From the NCBI GenBank assembly GCA_903906515.1, contig CAIVKO010000053.1:1-45667 (forward strand): a stretch of 45,667 bases of DNA. The letters run 5' to 3'. A model generated the notes under the pieces. The model was not told the DNA's origin. It made no database searches and saw nothing but the letters and a program-made list of their open reading frames with translations. The translations under genes and the position numbers were made by a program. Below, one piece after another: positions 33,158 through 41,562 of the stretch (within the stretch, counting starts at the first letter, position 1; each line of letters starts with the position of its first letter). Origin of the DNA: Akkermansiaceae bacterium. GTDB lineage: Bacteria; Verrucomicrobiota; Verrucomicrobiia; Verrucomicrobiales; Akkermansiaceae.

Positions 33158-34870
33158 TTATTTGAAAAGTGTCTCCACACCCATCGCGGACTTGCTGAGG
33201 AGCTTGGGCATTGCAGACGGATCGCGCTGGCGTAGCGCCCTGAATGCGAGACCTGCCCACGGCAGGATGACCATCCGGTCCAACCATCGGTAACCCCGCT
33301 TCCGCCGGAGCAGCACACTTGCCACGATGGCGAGGACACGTCGTCTCACAGGGAAGGGCTCGAAGGAAATCCGGATCCGGTAACGCTGACGAGTTTCCTT
33401 GGGCCAGCGTTGTTTGTAAGCTTCCTTTACAGTGCGGATCCGGGCCGCTAGAGATTCGTCAAAAGGCAGGAAATAATATCTCCGCGCCAACAGGATTAGT
33501 TTAAAGAAATCATGCATGTGCTCGATGTCTTCGACCGGGAGTCCCGCGTCCCGTGCCACCGCGATCATACGAGGGAAGAGTTCCGCGGCTGCCTCCGCGC
33601 CGACCAATGCCCGTTCGGGACTGCCAACGAAATATCGCATCACTTTGCGCACGCCATGGTTGATGAAGAGCGAATCCCAGTAAACATGCAGCAGCGGTGG
33701 TATGCGCACCCGGCGGAAAAACAGTTTCTGCTTTGCGAAGTCGTGAATGTAGAGGATCTCCCGAATCACCGTGTCGGCATGATCAAGAAGCTCCAGAGCT
33801 GCTGGAACCCGTTCACCACCTAACAATTCTTCAACTGCGGAGTCCGCTGTCTTTCCATCTTTGAAAACGGCGATAGCGGCAGCGGTATTGAGCTGGATCC
33901 AGATATCGCGGCCATCCTTTTCCAGATAGGCGCGGCGCTGGAAGCGATGCCAACCGCCAGTCTGGCACCATACCGAAATTCCGGCGACGTTTTCCACCTG
34001 TGAGAGTTCCAGCGCATAGCGCTCGCAATCCCAGCCAATAAACGACGGGTATTCGCCAGCCCCTTCGTATTCACGACGTGCCTGGAGTTCCAGGAGCTTG
34101 CGTTGTTTCACACGGAAAAACGAGCGGTTGAGCGGGAGATAGCGGAAGAAATCGCTCTCGCCGTGTTTCATTGAAACGATTAGATTGGGTGAGTCCAGCC
34201 CTTCCAAGGTTTTTTCGAGCGTGCCTCGATGCCAGATCAGATCACCGATGCGATGGGCTCCCACCGTCCAGGTCCGGAAAATCAAATCGCGTCCGCGTTT
34301 TTCAAACTCGGGCAGCAGGGAGCGCAACAACCGATTTGTCCCGGCGGCATCGCGCAGGTGCAGCCGCGTCCGGATCGGATCGTTAACATCGTTCCCGTCA
34401 CTCTCACCTATGCGTAGGATCAATCCGGCGAGCTGGGGAAAATCGTCGAGGATGCCCCGCACAAGGTTCTGATAGTAATTGTCCAATTCAACCGGATCAT
34501 CGCCAAACGCGTCTGAAAGAGCAGGTGTCATCGGCAGCACATCACTGGTGAGGTAGATCCGGAGTCCGAACTCGCCGTGCAGCATGTCAAAAATCCGTGT
34601 GAACTTCGCCCGCAGCAAGGCGATCCTGTCCGCCACCTCCGGCTCGTGCAGCGGATGCGGAGCCAAATGTGCCAGATCGTCCAAACTCACCGCGTTGTAT
34701 CCTTGCGCGGCGATCCTCCCTGCAAACTCCCGCAGCTCATCTTCAATCGCCGACCAATCGTCCGGCCCAATATCCTCAAGGTGCATGAACGGGATTTTAG
34801 ACCAGTTGATGCGCTTACGCTTGTATCCCCGGAAAAACGGCCCGATCGCATCGATGAGAAAAAGTTCCAT
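33158..34870 (-). CDS. Large protein of unknown function, possibly TIM-barrel glycoside-hydrolase-like
   Basis: 570 residues from the ATG at 34870 (a TTG two codons earlier is less likely). No signal peptide, so cytoplasmic or peripheral. Segments such as AAQGYNAVSLDDLAHLAPH, LRIYLTSDVLPMTP, PQLAGLILRIGESDGND and SFIGWDCERYALEL are spaced like the strands and active-site loops of a TIM barrel and faintly recall GH67-type alpha-glucuronidases (the Glu in RIGESDG and the acidic residues in WDCE would be candidates). The C-terminus is helical and basic (RRRVLAIVASVLLRRKRGYR, WLDRMVILPWAG). I cannot name the family with confidence. It is preceded by an operator of the TGTGAC type (site F), so it probably belongs with the phosphate/lipid genes around it. 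Confidence 0.55.
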   Translation of the reverse strand: MELFLIDAIGPFFRGYKRKRINWSKIPFMHLEDIGPDDWSAIEDELREFAGRIAAQGYNAVSLDDLAHLAPHPLHEPEVADRIALLRAKFTRIFDMLHGEFGLRIYLTSDVLPMTPALSDAFGDDPVELDNYYQNLVRGILDDFPQLAGLILRIGESDGNDVNDPIRTRLHLRDAAGTNRLLRSLLPEFEKRGRDLIFRTWTVGAHRIGDLIWHRGTLEKTLEGLDSPNLIVSMKHGESDFFRYLPLNRSFFRVKQRKLLELQARREYEGAGEYPSFIGWDCERYALELSQVENVAGISVWCQTGGWHRFQRRAYLEKDGRDIWIQLNTAAAIAVFKDGKTADSAVEELLGGERVPAALELLDHADTVIREILYIHDFAKQKLFFRRVRIPPLLHVYWDSLFINHGVRKVMRYFVGSPERALVGAEAAAELFPRMIAVARDAGLPVEDIEHMHDFFKLILLARRYYFLPFDESLAARIRTVKEAYKQRWPKETRQRYRIRISFEPFPVRRRVLAIVASVLLRRKRGYRWLDRMVILPWAGLAFRALRQRDPSAMPKLLSKSAMGVETLFK

Positions 34871-34925
34871 GAGCAACGAAAGCAGAAGAATGGCGACGTG
34901 AGGACCCGGGAAGCGAGGCTTCTAT

Positions 34926-34943
34926 TCTGACAGAATCGTCACA
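34926..34943 (-). promoter_or_regulatory. TGTGAC-N6-GTCACA operator (site F, one mismatch)
   Basis: TCTGAC-AGAATC-GTCACA, 56 bp before the start of the 34870 gene on the minus strand. The -10 candidate at the usual spacing is weak. Confidence 0.5.
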
Positions 34944-35046
34944 TGAAAAAAATTGAGAACAATGTCAGTCGCCTCAGATTCATTTCAGTTCTGCGTTATG
35001 AAGATTTTCCGGGGGTTTGCATGACCTACGGAATTGTAGGTAGAAC

Positions 35047-35078
35047 GAGGCCCCGTCCGGAGTTCCGGGCGGGGCCTC
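35047..35078 (-). terminator. Hairpin at the end of the pst operon
   Basis: GAGGCCCCGTCCGG-AGTT-CCGGGCGGGGCCTC, a 14-bp GC-rich stem with one T-G pair, 24 bp behind the phoU stop. There is no strong T run on either strand, so it may end transcription weakly or protect the 3' end. Confidence 0.55.
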
Positions 35079-35101
35079 CATGTTCAATTAGGAGTCGGAA
35101 A

Positions 35102-35815
35102 TCAACCTTCCTCGCTTTTTTCTACCACACGATCCTCTTCACCGAGGTTTCTCCGGTGTTCGTGGCGGATGTCGCGGGCCTCGTTCATGAAGACCGCGTC
35201 CTCGCCGATGTTGACGGCGAGATCGCCGATGCGCTCGATCGAACGGGAAACAAAGATAAGGTGCAACAGGTTTTCCGCGCCGGAACCGGCTGTTTCGAGG
35301 CGGGAGCTGAGCAAGGCGATGACTTCCTTGTGCGCCTTGTCGAGTTCAGCATCCCCGTTTTTCAGACGCTCGCCGAGATCCGTGTTGCCATCGGTGTAGG
35401 ACAACAACGCATCCCTCAACAAATGTTCCGCCTTGGTATATAGCGGTTCGATCATCGCGGTTTCCAGAGGGTCGCCGGACTTACAGAGTTTTTTTGCCCG
35501 CTTGGCGATGTTGACGGCATGGTCCGAAATTCGCTCCAGATTATGGGCCATTTTCATCGAGGTGATGACCAACCGCAGATCGGATGCCACCGGATGAAAC
35601 CTGAGCAGGATCTCCATGCCGAGATGGTCGATTTTCATTTCCAGTTCATCGACTTCCGTATCCTCACCGATGACGGTGCGAGAGAGATCGATATTGCGCG
35701 TGATCAGAGCCTGAACCGCGCGTTCCAGATTCTGGCGGGTGAGGCTGGCCATTTGCAGCACATGGCTTTTCAAATCGCCGATGGCGTTGTCGAATTCGTG
35801 GAAGATGTGGGGCAT
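35102..35815 (-). CDS. phoU: Phosphate signalling protein PhoU
   Basis: 237 residues, normal length. Two PhoU three-helix repeats are visible; each has the metal-binding E/DxxxD pattern, in MKMAHNLERISDHAVNIAKR (about residues 88-107) and SRSIERIGDLAVNIGEDAVF (about 190-209). PhoU connects the Pst transporter to a sensor kinase and prevents excess phosphate uptake. It is the last gene of the porin-pst operon, 164 bp behind pstB2; this gap contains an inverted-repeat element that could lower its expression relative to the transporter genes. Confidence 0.92.
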   Translation of the reverse strand: MPHIFHEFDNAIGDLKSHVLQMASLTRQNLERAVQALITRNIDLSRTVIGEDTEVDELEMKIDHLGMEILLRFHPVASDLRLVITSMKMAHNLERISDHAVNIAKRAKKLCKSGDPLETAMIEPLYTKAEHLLRDALLSYTDGNTDLGERLKNGDAELDKAHKEVIALLSSRLETAGSGAENLLHLIFVSRSIERIGDLAVNIGEDAVFMNEARDIRHEHRRNLGEEDRVVEKSEEG

Positions 35816-35842
35816 AGTCGTAAATGGTGGAGGGTGAAGATT

Positions 35843-35979
35843 TTAGACAGAAGACTTTGAGACAGAAGACAGAAGATCAGAGCAAGCATCAGAGCGAAAT
35901 GCTTTAGAAATACGAATGTGTGGTGAAATTATCATCTTTTCTTCTGTCTTCTGTCTGGGAGCGAAGCGGTCTTCTGTCT
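35843..35979. repeat. Inverted-repeat element directly behind pstB2
   Basis: Left arm AGACAGAAGAC...AGACAGAAGACAGAAGA (35845-35876); right arm 35937-35979, whose minus-strand reading is the same pattern, AGACAGAAGAC, a 12-bp spacer, then AGACAGAAGACAGAAGA. On the minus strand the element begins with the first base after the pstB2 TAA. Interior about 60 bp. Same architecture as the elements at 4011 and 28323 but a different core sequence. Confidence 0.6.
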
Positions 35980-36780
35980 TTATCCAAACCTCCCGCTGAT
36001 GTAGTCTTCTGTTTTCTTGAGTTTGGGATTGGAAAATATCCGGCGGGTTTCGGAAAATTCAATCAATTCCCCCATGAAAAAGAATGCGGTTTCGTCGGAG
36101 ACACGGGATGCCTGCTGCATGTTGTGGGTCACCACCACGAAGGTATAGTCTTTTTTGAGGTTGTAGATGAGTTCCTCCACCTTGGCGGTGGCAATGGGAT
36201 CGAGTGCGCTGCACGGCTCGTCCATGAGCACGACGAGCGGCTTCACGGCGATGGTGCGGGCGATGCAAAGCCGTTGTTGCTGGCCACCGGAAAGCCCGAG
36301 TGCGGATTCCTGGAGGCGGTCTTTCACTTCATCCCAGAGAGCGGAATCCTTGAGGCTTTCTTCGACGACTTGATCGAGCACGACCTTGTTTTTTTCACCC
36401 CTCATGCGCAGACCAAACGCGACGTTTTCGTAGATGCTGCGCGGGAAGGGATTGGATTTCTGGAAAACCATACCGACATCGCGGCGCAGTTTCACGACAT
36501 CCACTGAGCGGTCATAGATATCGACACCCTCGACCCGGATGCTGCCCTGCGTGACGCGGGTGCCTGGGATTTCGTCGTTCATTCGATTGATGCAGCGCAA
36601 CAGGGTGGATTTCCCACAACCGGACGGACCGATGAACGCGGTGACCTTGTTCTGTTTCAATTCCAGATTGATATGCTTGAGCGCCTGCGAGCTGCCATAA
36701 TTGAAGCAAAGGTCGCGGATCCCGACCATGACGTCGGGAAGGTTTTCGTGAGACGGAAAAATTTCCTGGTGTTCAGACAT
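35980..36780 (-). CDS. pstB: Phosphate ABC transporter ATP-binding protein PstB (second copy)
   Basis: 266 residues. Walker [10 protein letters not shown] (about residues 51-59), Q-loop [13 protein letters not shown] signature [11 protein letters not shown] (about 166-176), Walker [13 protein letters not shown] (about 187-198) and H-loop VVVTHN are all present, with the CINRMND segment typical of PstB. It has an N-terminal extension of about 18 residues compared with the other copy. It follows pstB1 by 17 bp. Both copies look functional, so the transporter may be able to use a heterodimeric ATPase. Confidence 0.92.
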   Translation of the reverse strand: MSEHQEIFPSHENLPDVMVGIRDLCFNYGSSQALKHINLELKQNKVTAFIGPSGCGKSTLLRCINRMNDEIPGTRVTQGSIRVEGVDIYDRSVDVVKLRRDVGMVFQKSNPFPRSIYENVAFGLRMRGEKNKVVLDQVVEESLKDSALWDEVKDRLQESALGLSGGQQQRLCIARTIAVKPLVVLMDEPCSALDPIATAKVEELIYNLKKDYTFVVVTHNMQQASRVSDETAFFFMGELIEFSETRRIFSNPKLKKTEDYISGRFG

Positions 36781-36797
36781 GAAATGATGGTTGGAAA

Positions 36798-37571
36798 TCA
36801 GCCGAAAGCACCGGAAATGTAGGCTTCGGTTTGTTTATCAGAGGGATTCCTGAAGATTTGCAGCGTATCGCCATACTCGATCAATTTCCCGAGATACATG
36901 AAAGCCGTGCGATCCGAACAACGCGATGCCTGGGCCATGTTATGGGTGACGATGACGATGGTGAATTTTTTCTTCAACTCCAGCATGAGCTCCTCGATCT
37001 TGAGCGTGGCGAGCGGGTCGAGGGCGGCGCAGGGTTCGTCCATCAGGAGGATGTCCGGTTCGTTGGCGATCGCGCGGGCGATGCAGAGCCGTTGTTGCTG
37101 GCCACCGGAGAGTCCGAGAGCGCTGGAGTGGAGGCGGTCTTTCACTTCATCCCAGAGTGCGGCACCGGTTAGAGCAGCTTCGGCAGCGGCATCGAGTTCC
37201 GAGCGCTTGGTCATCCCGGCGATTTTCAGACCGAAAACCACGTTGTCATAAATCGACTTCGCGAACGGATTGTATTTCTGGAAAACCATCCCGACGCGGC
37301 GGCGGAGCTCCTGAATATCGATATCTTTTCGATAGATATCAATCTCATGGATACGGACGGTGCCGGAAGTGATCCGCGCTCCGGCGATGCGGTCGTTGAT
37401 GCGGTTAATACAGCGCAGCAGGGTGGACTTTCCGCAACCGGAAGGTCCGATGAAAGCCGTAATCTTGTGCGAGGGAATTTCGAGCGAGACATCATGCAAC
37501 GCCTGTTTTCCGCTGTATGCGAAACAGACATTGTCGATATGAATCGCGGTGTCTTGGACAGGATTTACCAT
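36798..37571 (-). CDS. pstB: Phosphate ABC transporter ATP-binding protein PstB (first copy)
   Basis: 257 residues from the ATG at 37571; the open frame runs 69 codons further up inside pstA, but that part has no PstB similarity. Walker [10 protein letters not shown] (about 41-49), [10 protein letters not shown], signature [11 protein letters not shown], Walker [13 protein letters not shown] and VIVTHN are intact. The start overlaps the pstA stop by 7 bp (ATGGTAA), giving translational coupling. Hydrolyses ATP to drive phosphate import through PstC/PstA in the inner membrane. Confidence 0.93.
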   Translation of the reverse strand: MVNPVQDTAIHIDNVCFAYSGKQALHDVSLEIPSHKITAFIGPSGCGKSTLLRCINRINDRIAGARITSGTVRIHEIDIYRKDIDIQELRRRVGMVFQKYNPFAKSIYDNVVFGLKIAGMTKRSELDAAAEAALTGAALWDEVKDRLHSSALGLSGGQQQRLCIARAIANEPDILLMDEPCAALDPLATLKIEELMLELKKKFTIVIVTHNMAQASRCSDRTAFMYLGKLIEYGDTLQIFRNPSDKQTEAYISGAFG

Positions 37572-38692
37572 TTGAGTTTCTTGCGGAGTTTGGCGCGCAG
37601 GATCATCGAACCGAAGGACAGCGAGGCGACGAGGACGAGGAAAACGAAAACCGATCCGTATTGGGCGCGTTCGGTGTATTCCGAGTTCGGTATGCGTGCG
37701 GCGAGCGTGTAAATGTGATAAGGCAGCGCCTGGACTTGTGACGACAGGACACCGAAAGGATTGCTCAGTCCCTGCCATGGCAGGTCGTCCTTGGCTGCGA
37801 CCGCTGCGGTGAACATGATCGGGGCGGTTTCACCGGCCACGCGGGCGATGGCGAGCAACGAGGATGTTAGAATTCCCGGCAGCGAATAGGGCAGCACACA
37901 TTTGCGGATCGTCTGCCAGCGGGTGCCACCCATGGCGAGTGACGCGTCGCGAAAACCTTGGGGAACGGCACGCAGCGATTCCTCGGAAGCCGTGATGATC
38001 ACCGGCAAGATCATGCAGGCGAGCGTAGCGCATCCGGCGATAAGTGAGGAATTCCAGCCCTGAAAACTAAGGACATAGTTTCCAACCATCAGCGGAATGG
38101 TGAGCATCGAACGATCTGATGGAGTGTTTGTAATGATCGGCACGGCGAGCACGAACACCGAAAATCCGAACAACCCGAAGACAATCGATGGAATGCCCGC
38201 CAGGTTGAGAATGGCGAGACGGACGGCGTGGATAAACGGGCTTTGTTTAGCATACTCGGCCAGATAAATCGCGGCGCTGACACCGAAGAACAACGCGAGT
38301 ATCATCGAGCCGATGGTAAGTAGCGCGGTGCCGACGATGGGCCCGGCGATGCCTCCACCGGAGTATGAGAAGGTTTGCTCGTTGTAGAGGGTCGCCCCCG
38401 CATGGGCGTTGACGTAGTCGCTATATTTGGAGGCTGGAAGCTGGTGACGCGTGCCTTGGGCGTCATCGAAGACATGCAGCGTTTCATTTTTCGCCGTAAG
38501 GAACTCGATGTCCACGAAGGGAAACTTCGAGGTGAAGATGGCGGGAGCACCATCGATGAGGATCTTGCCGAAAATCATCAGGGCGATGATCACGATGAGA
38601 TAGGTGATACCACGGAGAAACGAACGCACCAGCGTCTCCCGGAGATATCCCTTGGGACGACCTTTGCGAATGATGGATTCCGGATTGAACAT
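37565..38692 (-). CDS. pstA: Phosphate ABC transporter permease PstA
   Basis: 375 residues, longer than the usual about 290. An N-terminal membrane segment ([18 protein letters not shown]) is followed by a periplasmic insert of about 75 residues (residues about 50-125) before the permease core, whose helices include [20 protein letters not shown] and [18 protein letters not shown]. The EAA-type loop is [20 protein letters not shown], and [20 protein letters not shown] is the typical PstA motif. Partner of PstC in the inner membrane. It starts 10 bp after pstC and overlaps pstB1. Confidence 0.92.
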   Translation of the reverse strand: MFNPESIIRKGRPKGYLRETLVRSFLRGITYLIVIIALMIFGKILIDGAPAIFTSKFPFVDIEFLTAKNETLHVFDDAQGTRHQLPASKYSDYVNAHAGATLYNEQTFSYSGGGIAGPIVGTALLTIGSMILALFFGVSAAIYLAEYAKQSPFIHAVRLAILNLAGIPSIVFGLFGFSVFVLAVPIITNTPSDRSMLTIPLMVGNYVLSFQGWNSSLIAGCATLACMILPVIITASEESLRAVPQGFRDASLAMGGTRWQTIRKCVLPYSLPGILTSSLLAIARVAGETAPIMFTAAVAAKDDLPWQGLSNPFGVLSSQVQALPYHIYTLAARIPNSEYTERAQYGSVFVFLVLVASLSFGSMILRAKLRKKLKW

Positions 38693-38702
38693 GGTCGGTG
38701 GA

Positions 38703-40610
38703 TTATTTTCGGACGCGGTTCACGAAATGGTGGGCGGAAGCATTGATGCCGAGCACAACCACAAACAACACGATGCCGACGATGAAGAGCGCACGGTAGT
38801 GGACGCTGCCGAGCGGAACCTCACCGAGTTCCTGGGCGATGATGCCGGTGAGTGTGTGTGCGGGCTGGAAGAACGAACCAATGCCGGCGGTGAAATCCGG
38901 AATCTTGATGCGGTTGCCGGCGACGAGCAGGACCACCATGGTTTCACCGATCACGCGGCCCAGACCTAACAAGACAGCGGCGAGGATACCTGAGAACGCG
39001 GCGGGGATCATCACGCGGAAGGTGGTTTGCACGCGGGAGGCACCGAGCGCTTCCGAGGCCTCGGCGTAGGCGGATGGCACGTTGTTGAGAGCATCCTCGG
39101 CGAGTGAGAAGATGGTGGGAATACTCATCAGCGCAAGCAGGCAGCCAGCGGTGAAAATGTTAAGTCGTTCTTCGATGGGAAAGCCGGGCACCCATTGAAA
39201 CGAGTCCATCACCGAGATTTCCCTCAAGATCGTGCCGAAAACCAGTATTCCGAGGAAACCGAGCACCACCGAGGGAATCGCTTGAATGAATTCAATGACC
39301 GGTTTGACGATGTTTTGTTCACGGTTACCAGCGAATTGATTGACATAGATGGCGGAACCAATCCCCACCGGAATGGCGATGACCAATGCGACAACCGCGA
39401 TCATGAGTGACCCGATCGCAAGCGGGAGGATGCCGTAGAAATCCTGCCATTCCCCGCCGGTCACCCAGTCTTTTCCGGTGAAAAACGAAGTGATCGCATC
39501 GGAAAGTGGGACCGGATCGGTGTGGTTCCAGATCTTGATTTTCTCCGGGGCCGCCTTGAGATCCGCGATGAAGACCGGCCACGACTTGTGGGCGGCGCGG
39601 AGAATCCTGTTAGCCTCGGGTTGACTGAGCGACTGAGGAATAGCCGGTAGAATCTCGCCAACGGATTTTTCGAGTTGCTGATGGAGCCGGATGCAATCCT
39701 CGCGGCGATTCATCAACAGTTGCATCGGCCCTTCGACGTCGGGCTTTTCGGCTATCGCGGCATTGGCATCGACCAGAAGTCTCTCGCGCTCGGCAGGATT
39801 CTTGGCGTTGTTGGCAGCAGCGAGGAGTGTCTCGCGGTCTTTGGCGATGATATCCGCGCTTTGGAGTTTTTCCTTGGTCGCGGTCACGGATTCCGTCATT
39901 TCCGTGATGACGGTGCCGAGATCGGATCCGGCGGCACCGAATGAATCGATAGTGGCACGGAAATCCTTGAGAGGTTCCGAGAATTTCGCCTGAGCTGCGG
40001 TATAATTTTCAGTTAGAGAAACAACCAGCGGTGGATCCTCGGTGGTTTCTGGAGCGCGGGCGCGGAGGCTGCTAACGAGTTGGTTGCGCTCATCGGTGGT
40101 GAGATGTGGAGTGGCAGGGAGGAGGCCTAGAGCCTTTTGTTTTTGTTTTTCGTAGTTTTCCCTGAGGACGGCGAGCATGCCCGAATTGCCGCCAGCGTCA
40201 CTTTGAGGGTTGTTAAGAATCAAATCGCGGGTCGGTCCGGTTTGATCGGAGTATGCGTTGAACAGGGCGCTTGCCTCTTGAAAACGGCGCATTTCACGCA
40301 TGGCCTTGCCGTTGATTTCGGCAAAATAGGCACGATTGAGAAGACTGGTGAGTTGTTCGTGAGAGGTGAGGTTTTTTCTGGAAATATCGACGAATTCGAG
40401 GCCGGCAATACGGTAGGTTTCCAACTCGCGGCGATATCCCGGAAAGAATCCAAGCCCCTCCTTGAGCAGGAATACAATGATTAGGACAAGTATAACAATC
40501 GTGAGTCCGGCGTTGGAGGCGAAAAAATACTTGATGAGCCGCTCATACGAAAATCCGCGCCGTTGGAAACGGTGGGCGGTTTTGGATGATGCGGATTCCT
40601 TGTTGGCCAT
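38703..40610 (-). CDS. pstC: Phosphate ABC transporter permease PstC with a large periplasmic insert
   Basis: 635 residues, about twice the usual PstC length. After a cytoplasmic basic start, the first membrane segment is at about residues 34-52 (LTIVILVLIIVFLLKEGLGF). About 340 predominantly helical, charged residues follow on the periplasmic side (for example MREMRRFQEASALFNAYSDQ and NPAERERLLVDANAAIAEKP), and the normal permease core begins at about residue 400 (LAIGSLMIAVVALVIAIPVG). The core has EASEALGASRVQTTFRVMIP (EAA loop) and GLGRVIGETMVVLLVAGN, the standard PstC motif. The insert could dock PstS or the porin; no function is known to me. It lies between pstS (109-bp gap with a hairpin) and pstA (10 bp). 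Confidence 0.92.
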   Translation of the reverse strand: MANKESASSKTAHRFQRRGFSYERLIKYFFASNAGLTIVILVLIIVFLLKEGLGFFPGYRRELETYRIAGLEFVDISRKNLTSHEQLTSLLNRAYFAEINGKAMREMRRFQEASALFNAYSDQTGPTRDLILNNPQSDAGGNSGMLAVLRENYEKQKQKALGLLPATPHLTTDERNQLVSSLRARAPETTEDPPLVVSLTENYTAAQAKFSEPLKDFRATIDSFGAAGSDLGTVITEMTESVTATKEKLQSADIIAKDRETLLAAANNAKNPAERERLLVDANAAIAEKPDVEGPMQLLMNRREDCIRLHQQLEKSVGEILPAIPQSLSQPEANRILRAAHKSWPVFIADLKAAPEKIKIWNHTDPVPLSDAITSFFTGKDWVTGGEWQDFYGILPLAIGSLMIAVVALVIAIPVGIGSAIYVNQFAGNREQNIVKPVIEFIQAIPSVVLGFLGILVFGTILREISVMDSFQWVPGFPIEERLNIFTAGCLLALMSIPTIFSLAEDALNNVPSAYAEASEALGASRVQTTFRVMIPAAFSGILAAVLLGLGRVIGETMVVLLVAGNRIKIPDFTAGIGSFFQPAHTLTGIIAQELGEVPLGSVHYRALFIVGIVLFVVVLGINASAHHFVNRVRK

Positions 40611-40656
40611 GGGCTACGGGTGCAGTGGACAGGGTTCGAGAAATGTTGGCAAGAAA

Positions 40657-40689
40657 ATGAGCATCGCTGACACGGCCAACGATGCTCAT
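40657..40689 (-). terminator. Hairpin between pstS and pstC (partial terminator)
   Basis: On the minus strand ATGAGCATCG and CGATGCTCAT form a perfect 10-bp stem with a 13-base loop, followed by TTTTCTT. It lies 30 bp after the pstS stop and 47 bp before pstC. Such a structure would let most transcripts end after pstS, giving excess binding protein over permease. Confidence 0.7.
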
Positions 40690-40719
40690 TGAAACAACAA
40701 ACGTGCAGTAAAAGATGAA

Positions 40720-41520
40720 TCAGTTCGCAATGAAACCGACCTTTTGAACGATCGATTGACCCGCGGAGGATTTGACAAAGTCAAGGAACGCCTGTGCCTC
40801 AGCTGTCGGTTTGTCCGGCGCGTAGAGGTAGCACTGGCGGGCATATGCATAGGTCTTGGCGTTCTGAGCAACGGGCTCAACGCCACCGATTGGGAGCGCT
40901 TTGGTTCCGGCGGTCTTCGAATAAGCAAGGCCGACGTATCCGATGCCATTCTTGTTTTTGGCGACTTCCTGGGCGATTTGTTCGTTACCCGCCAACTTTT
41001 GCGAGCTGGACGCATAGTCGCGACCACCCATGGCGAGCTTCTGCCAGTCCTTATAGGTGCCGGATGAAGTGTTGCGGGTGTAGATCGAGATCTTGCCGGG
41101 AGCACCACCGATTTCCGACCAGTCCTTGATCTGACCGGTGAAAATCTTGGCGACTTGGTCCTTCGTCAGCGCGGACAGCGGGCTATTCTTGTTGACGATC
41201 ACGCAGATCATGTCGTGGCAGATCGGGTGTTCCTTAACATAGACACCCTTGGTTTTGCAGAACGTGCGTTCATCATCCTTGATCTTGCGGGAGGACATGC
41301 CGATTTGGGCGGTGCCGTTGGCAAGTGCCGGAAAGGCGGTGGTGGATCCTTCGGCGGCTATTTCGAATTTCACACCCGTGTTGCCGGCGGCCTTGAAGGC
41401 CTCCGCAAGCTGGGGAACGAGTTTCGCTCCGAGGGTGTCACTGCCCTTGAGGCTGAGGGTTTGCGCGCCGGACAGGGTGATCAGGGCGGCGGATGCGATC
41501 AGTGTGCTGATGATTTTCAT
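40720..41520 (-). CDS. pstS: Phosphate ABC transporter substrate-binding protein PstS (copy 2)
   Basis: 266 residues with a Sec signal peptide (MKIISTLIASAALITLSGAQ). The mature protein begins TLSLKGSDTLGAKLVPQLAE and contains ANGTAQIGMSSRKIKDDE, FTGQIKDWSEIGG, YTRNTSSGTYKDW and NKNGIGYVGLAY, nearly the same motifs as the copy at 29966. It captures phosphate in the periplasm. It starts 42 bp behind the porin gene, without an operator of its own, so it is probably transcribed from the promoter before the porin. A hairpin behind it probably sets its ratio to the permease genes. Confidence 0.93.
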   Translation of the reverse strand: MKIISTLIASAALITLSGAQTLSLKGSDTLGAKLVPQLAEAFKAAGNTGVKFEIAAEGSTTAFPALANGTAQIGMSSRKIKDDERTFCKTKGVYVKEHPICHDMICVIVNKNSPLSALTKDQVAKIFTGQIKDWSEIGGAPGKISIYTRNTSSGTYKDWQKLAMGGRDYASSSQKLAGNEQIAQEVAKNKNGIGYVGLAYSKTAGTKALPIGGVEPVAQNAKTYAYARQCYLYAPDKPTAEAQAFLDFVKSSAGQSIVQKVGFIAN

Positions 41521-41562
41521 TTTGATAGATTGTGATTTGTAGATTGTAGATGATTATTAAGA

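Noticed and set aside
32965-33339. 124-codon open frame overlapping the end of the 33158 gene
   Set aside because: It is a shadow of the real gene in its upstream half and covers inverted-repeat DNA in the rest.
37572-37778. 69-codon N-terminal extension of pstB1
   Set aside because: It lies inside pstA in another frame and has no PstB similarity; the ATG at 37571 overlapping the pstA stop is typical of coupled genes.
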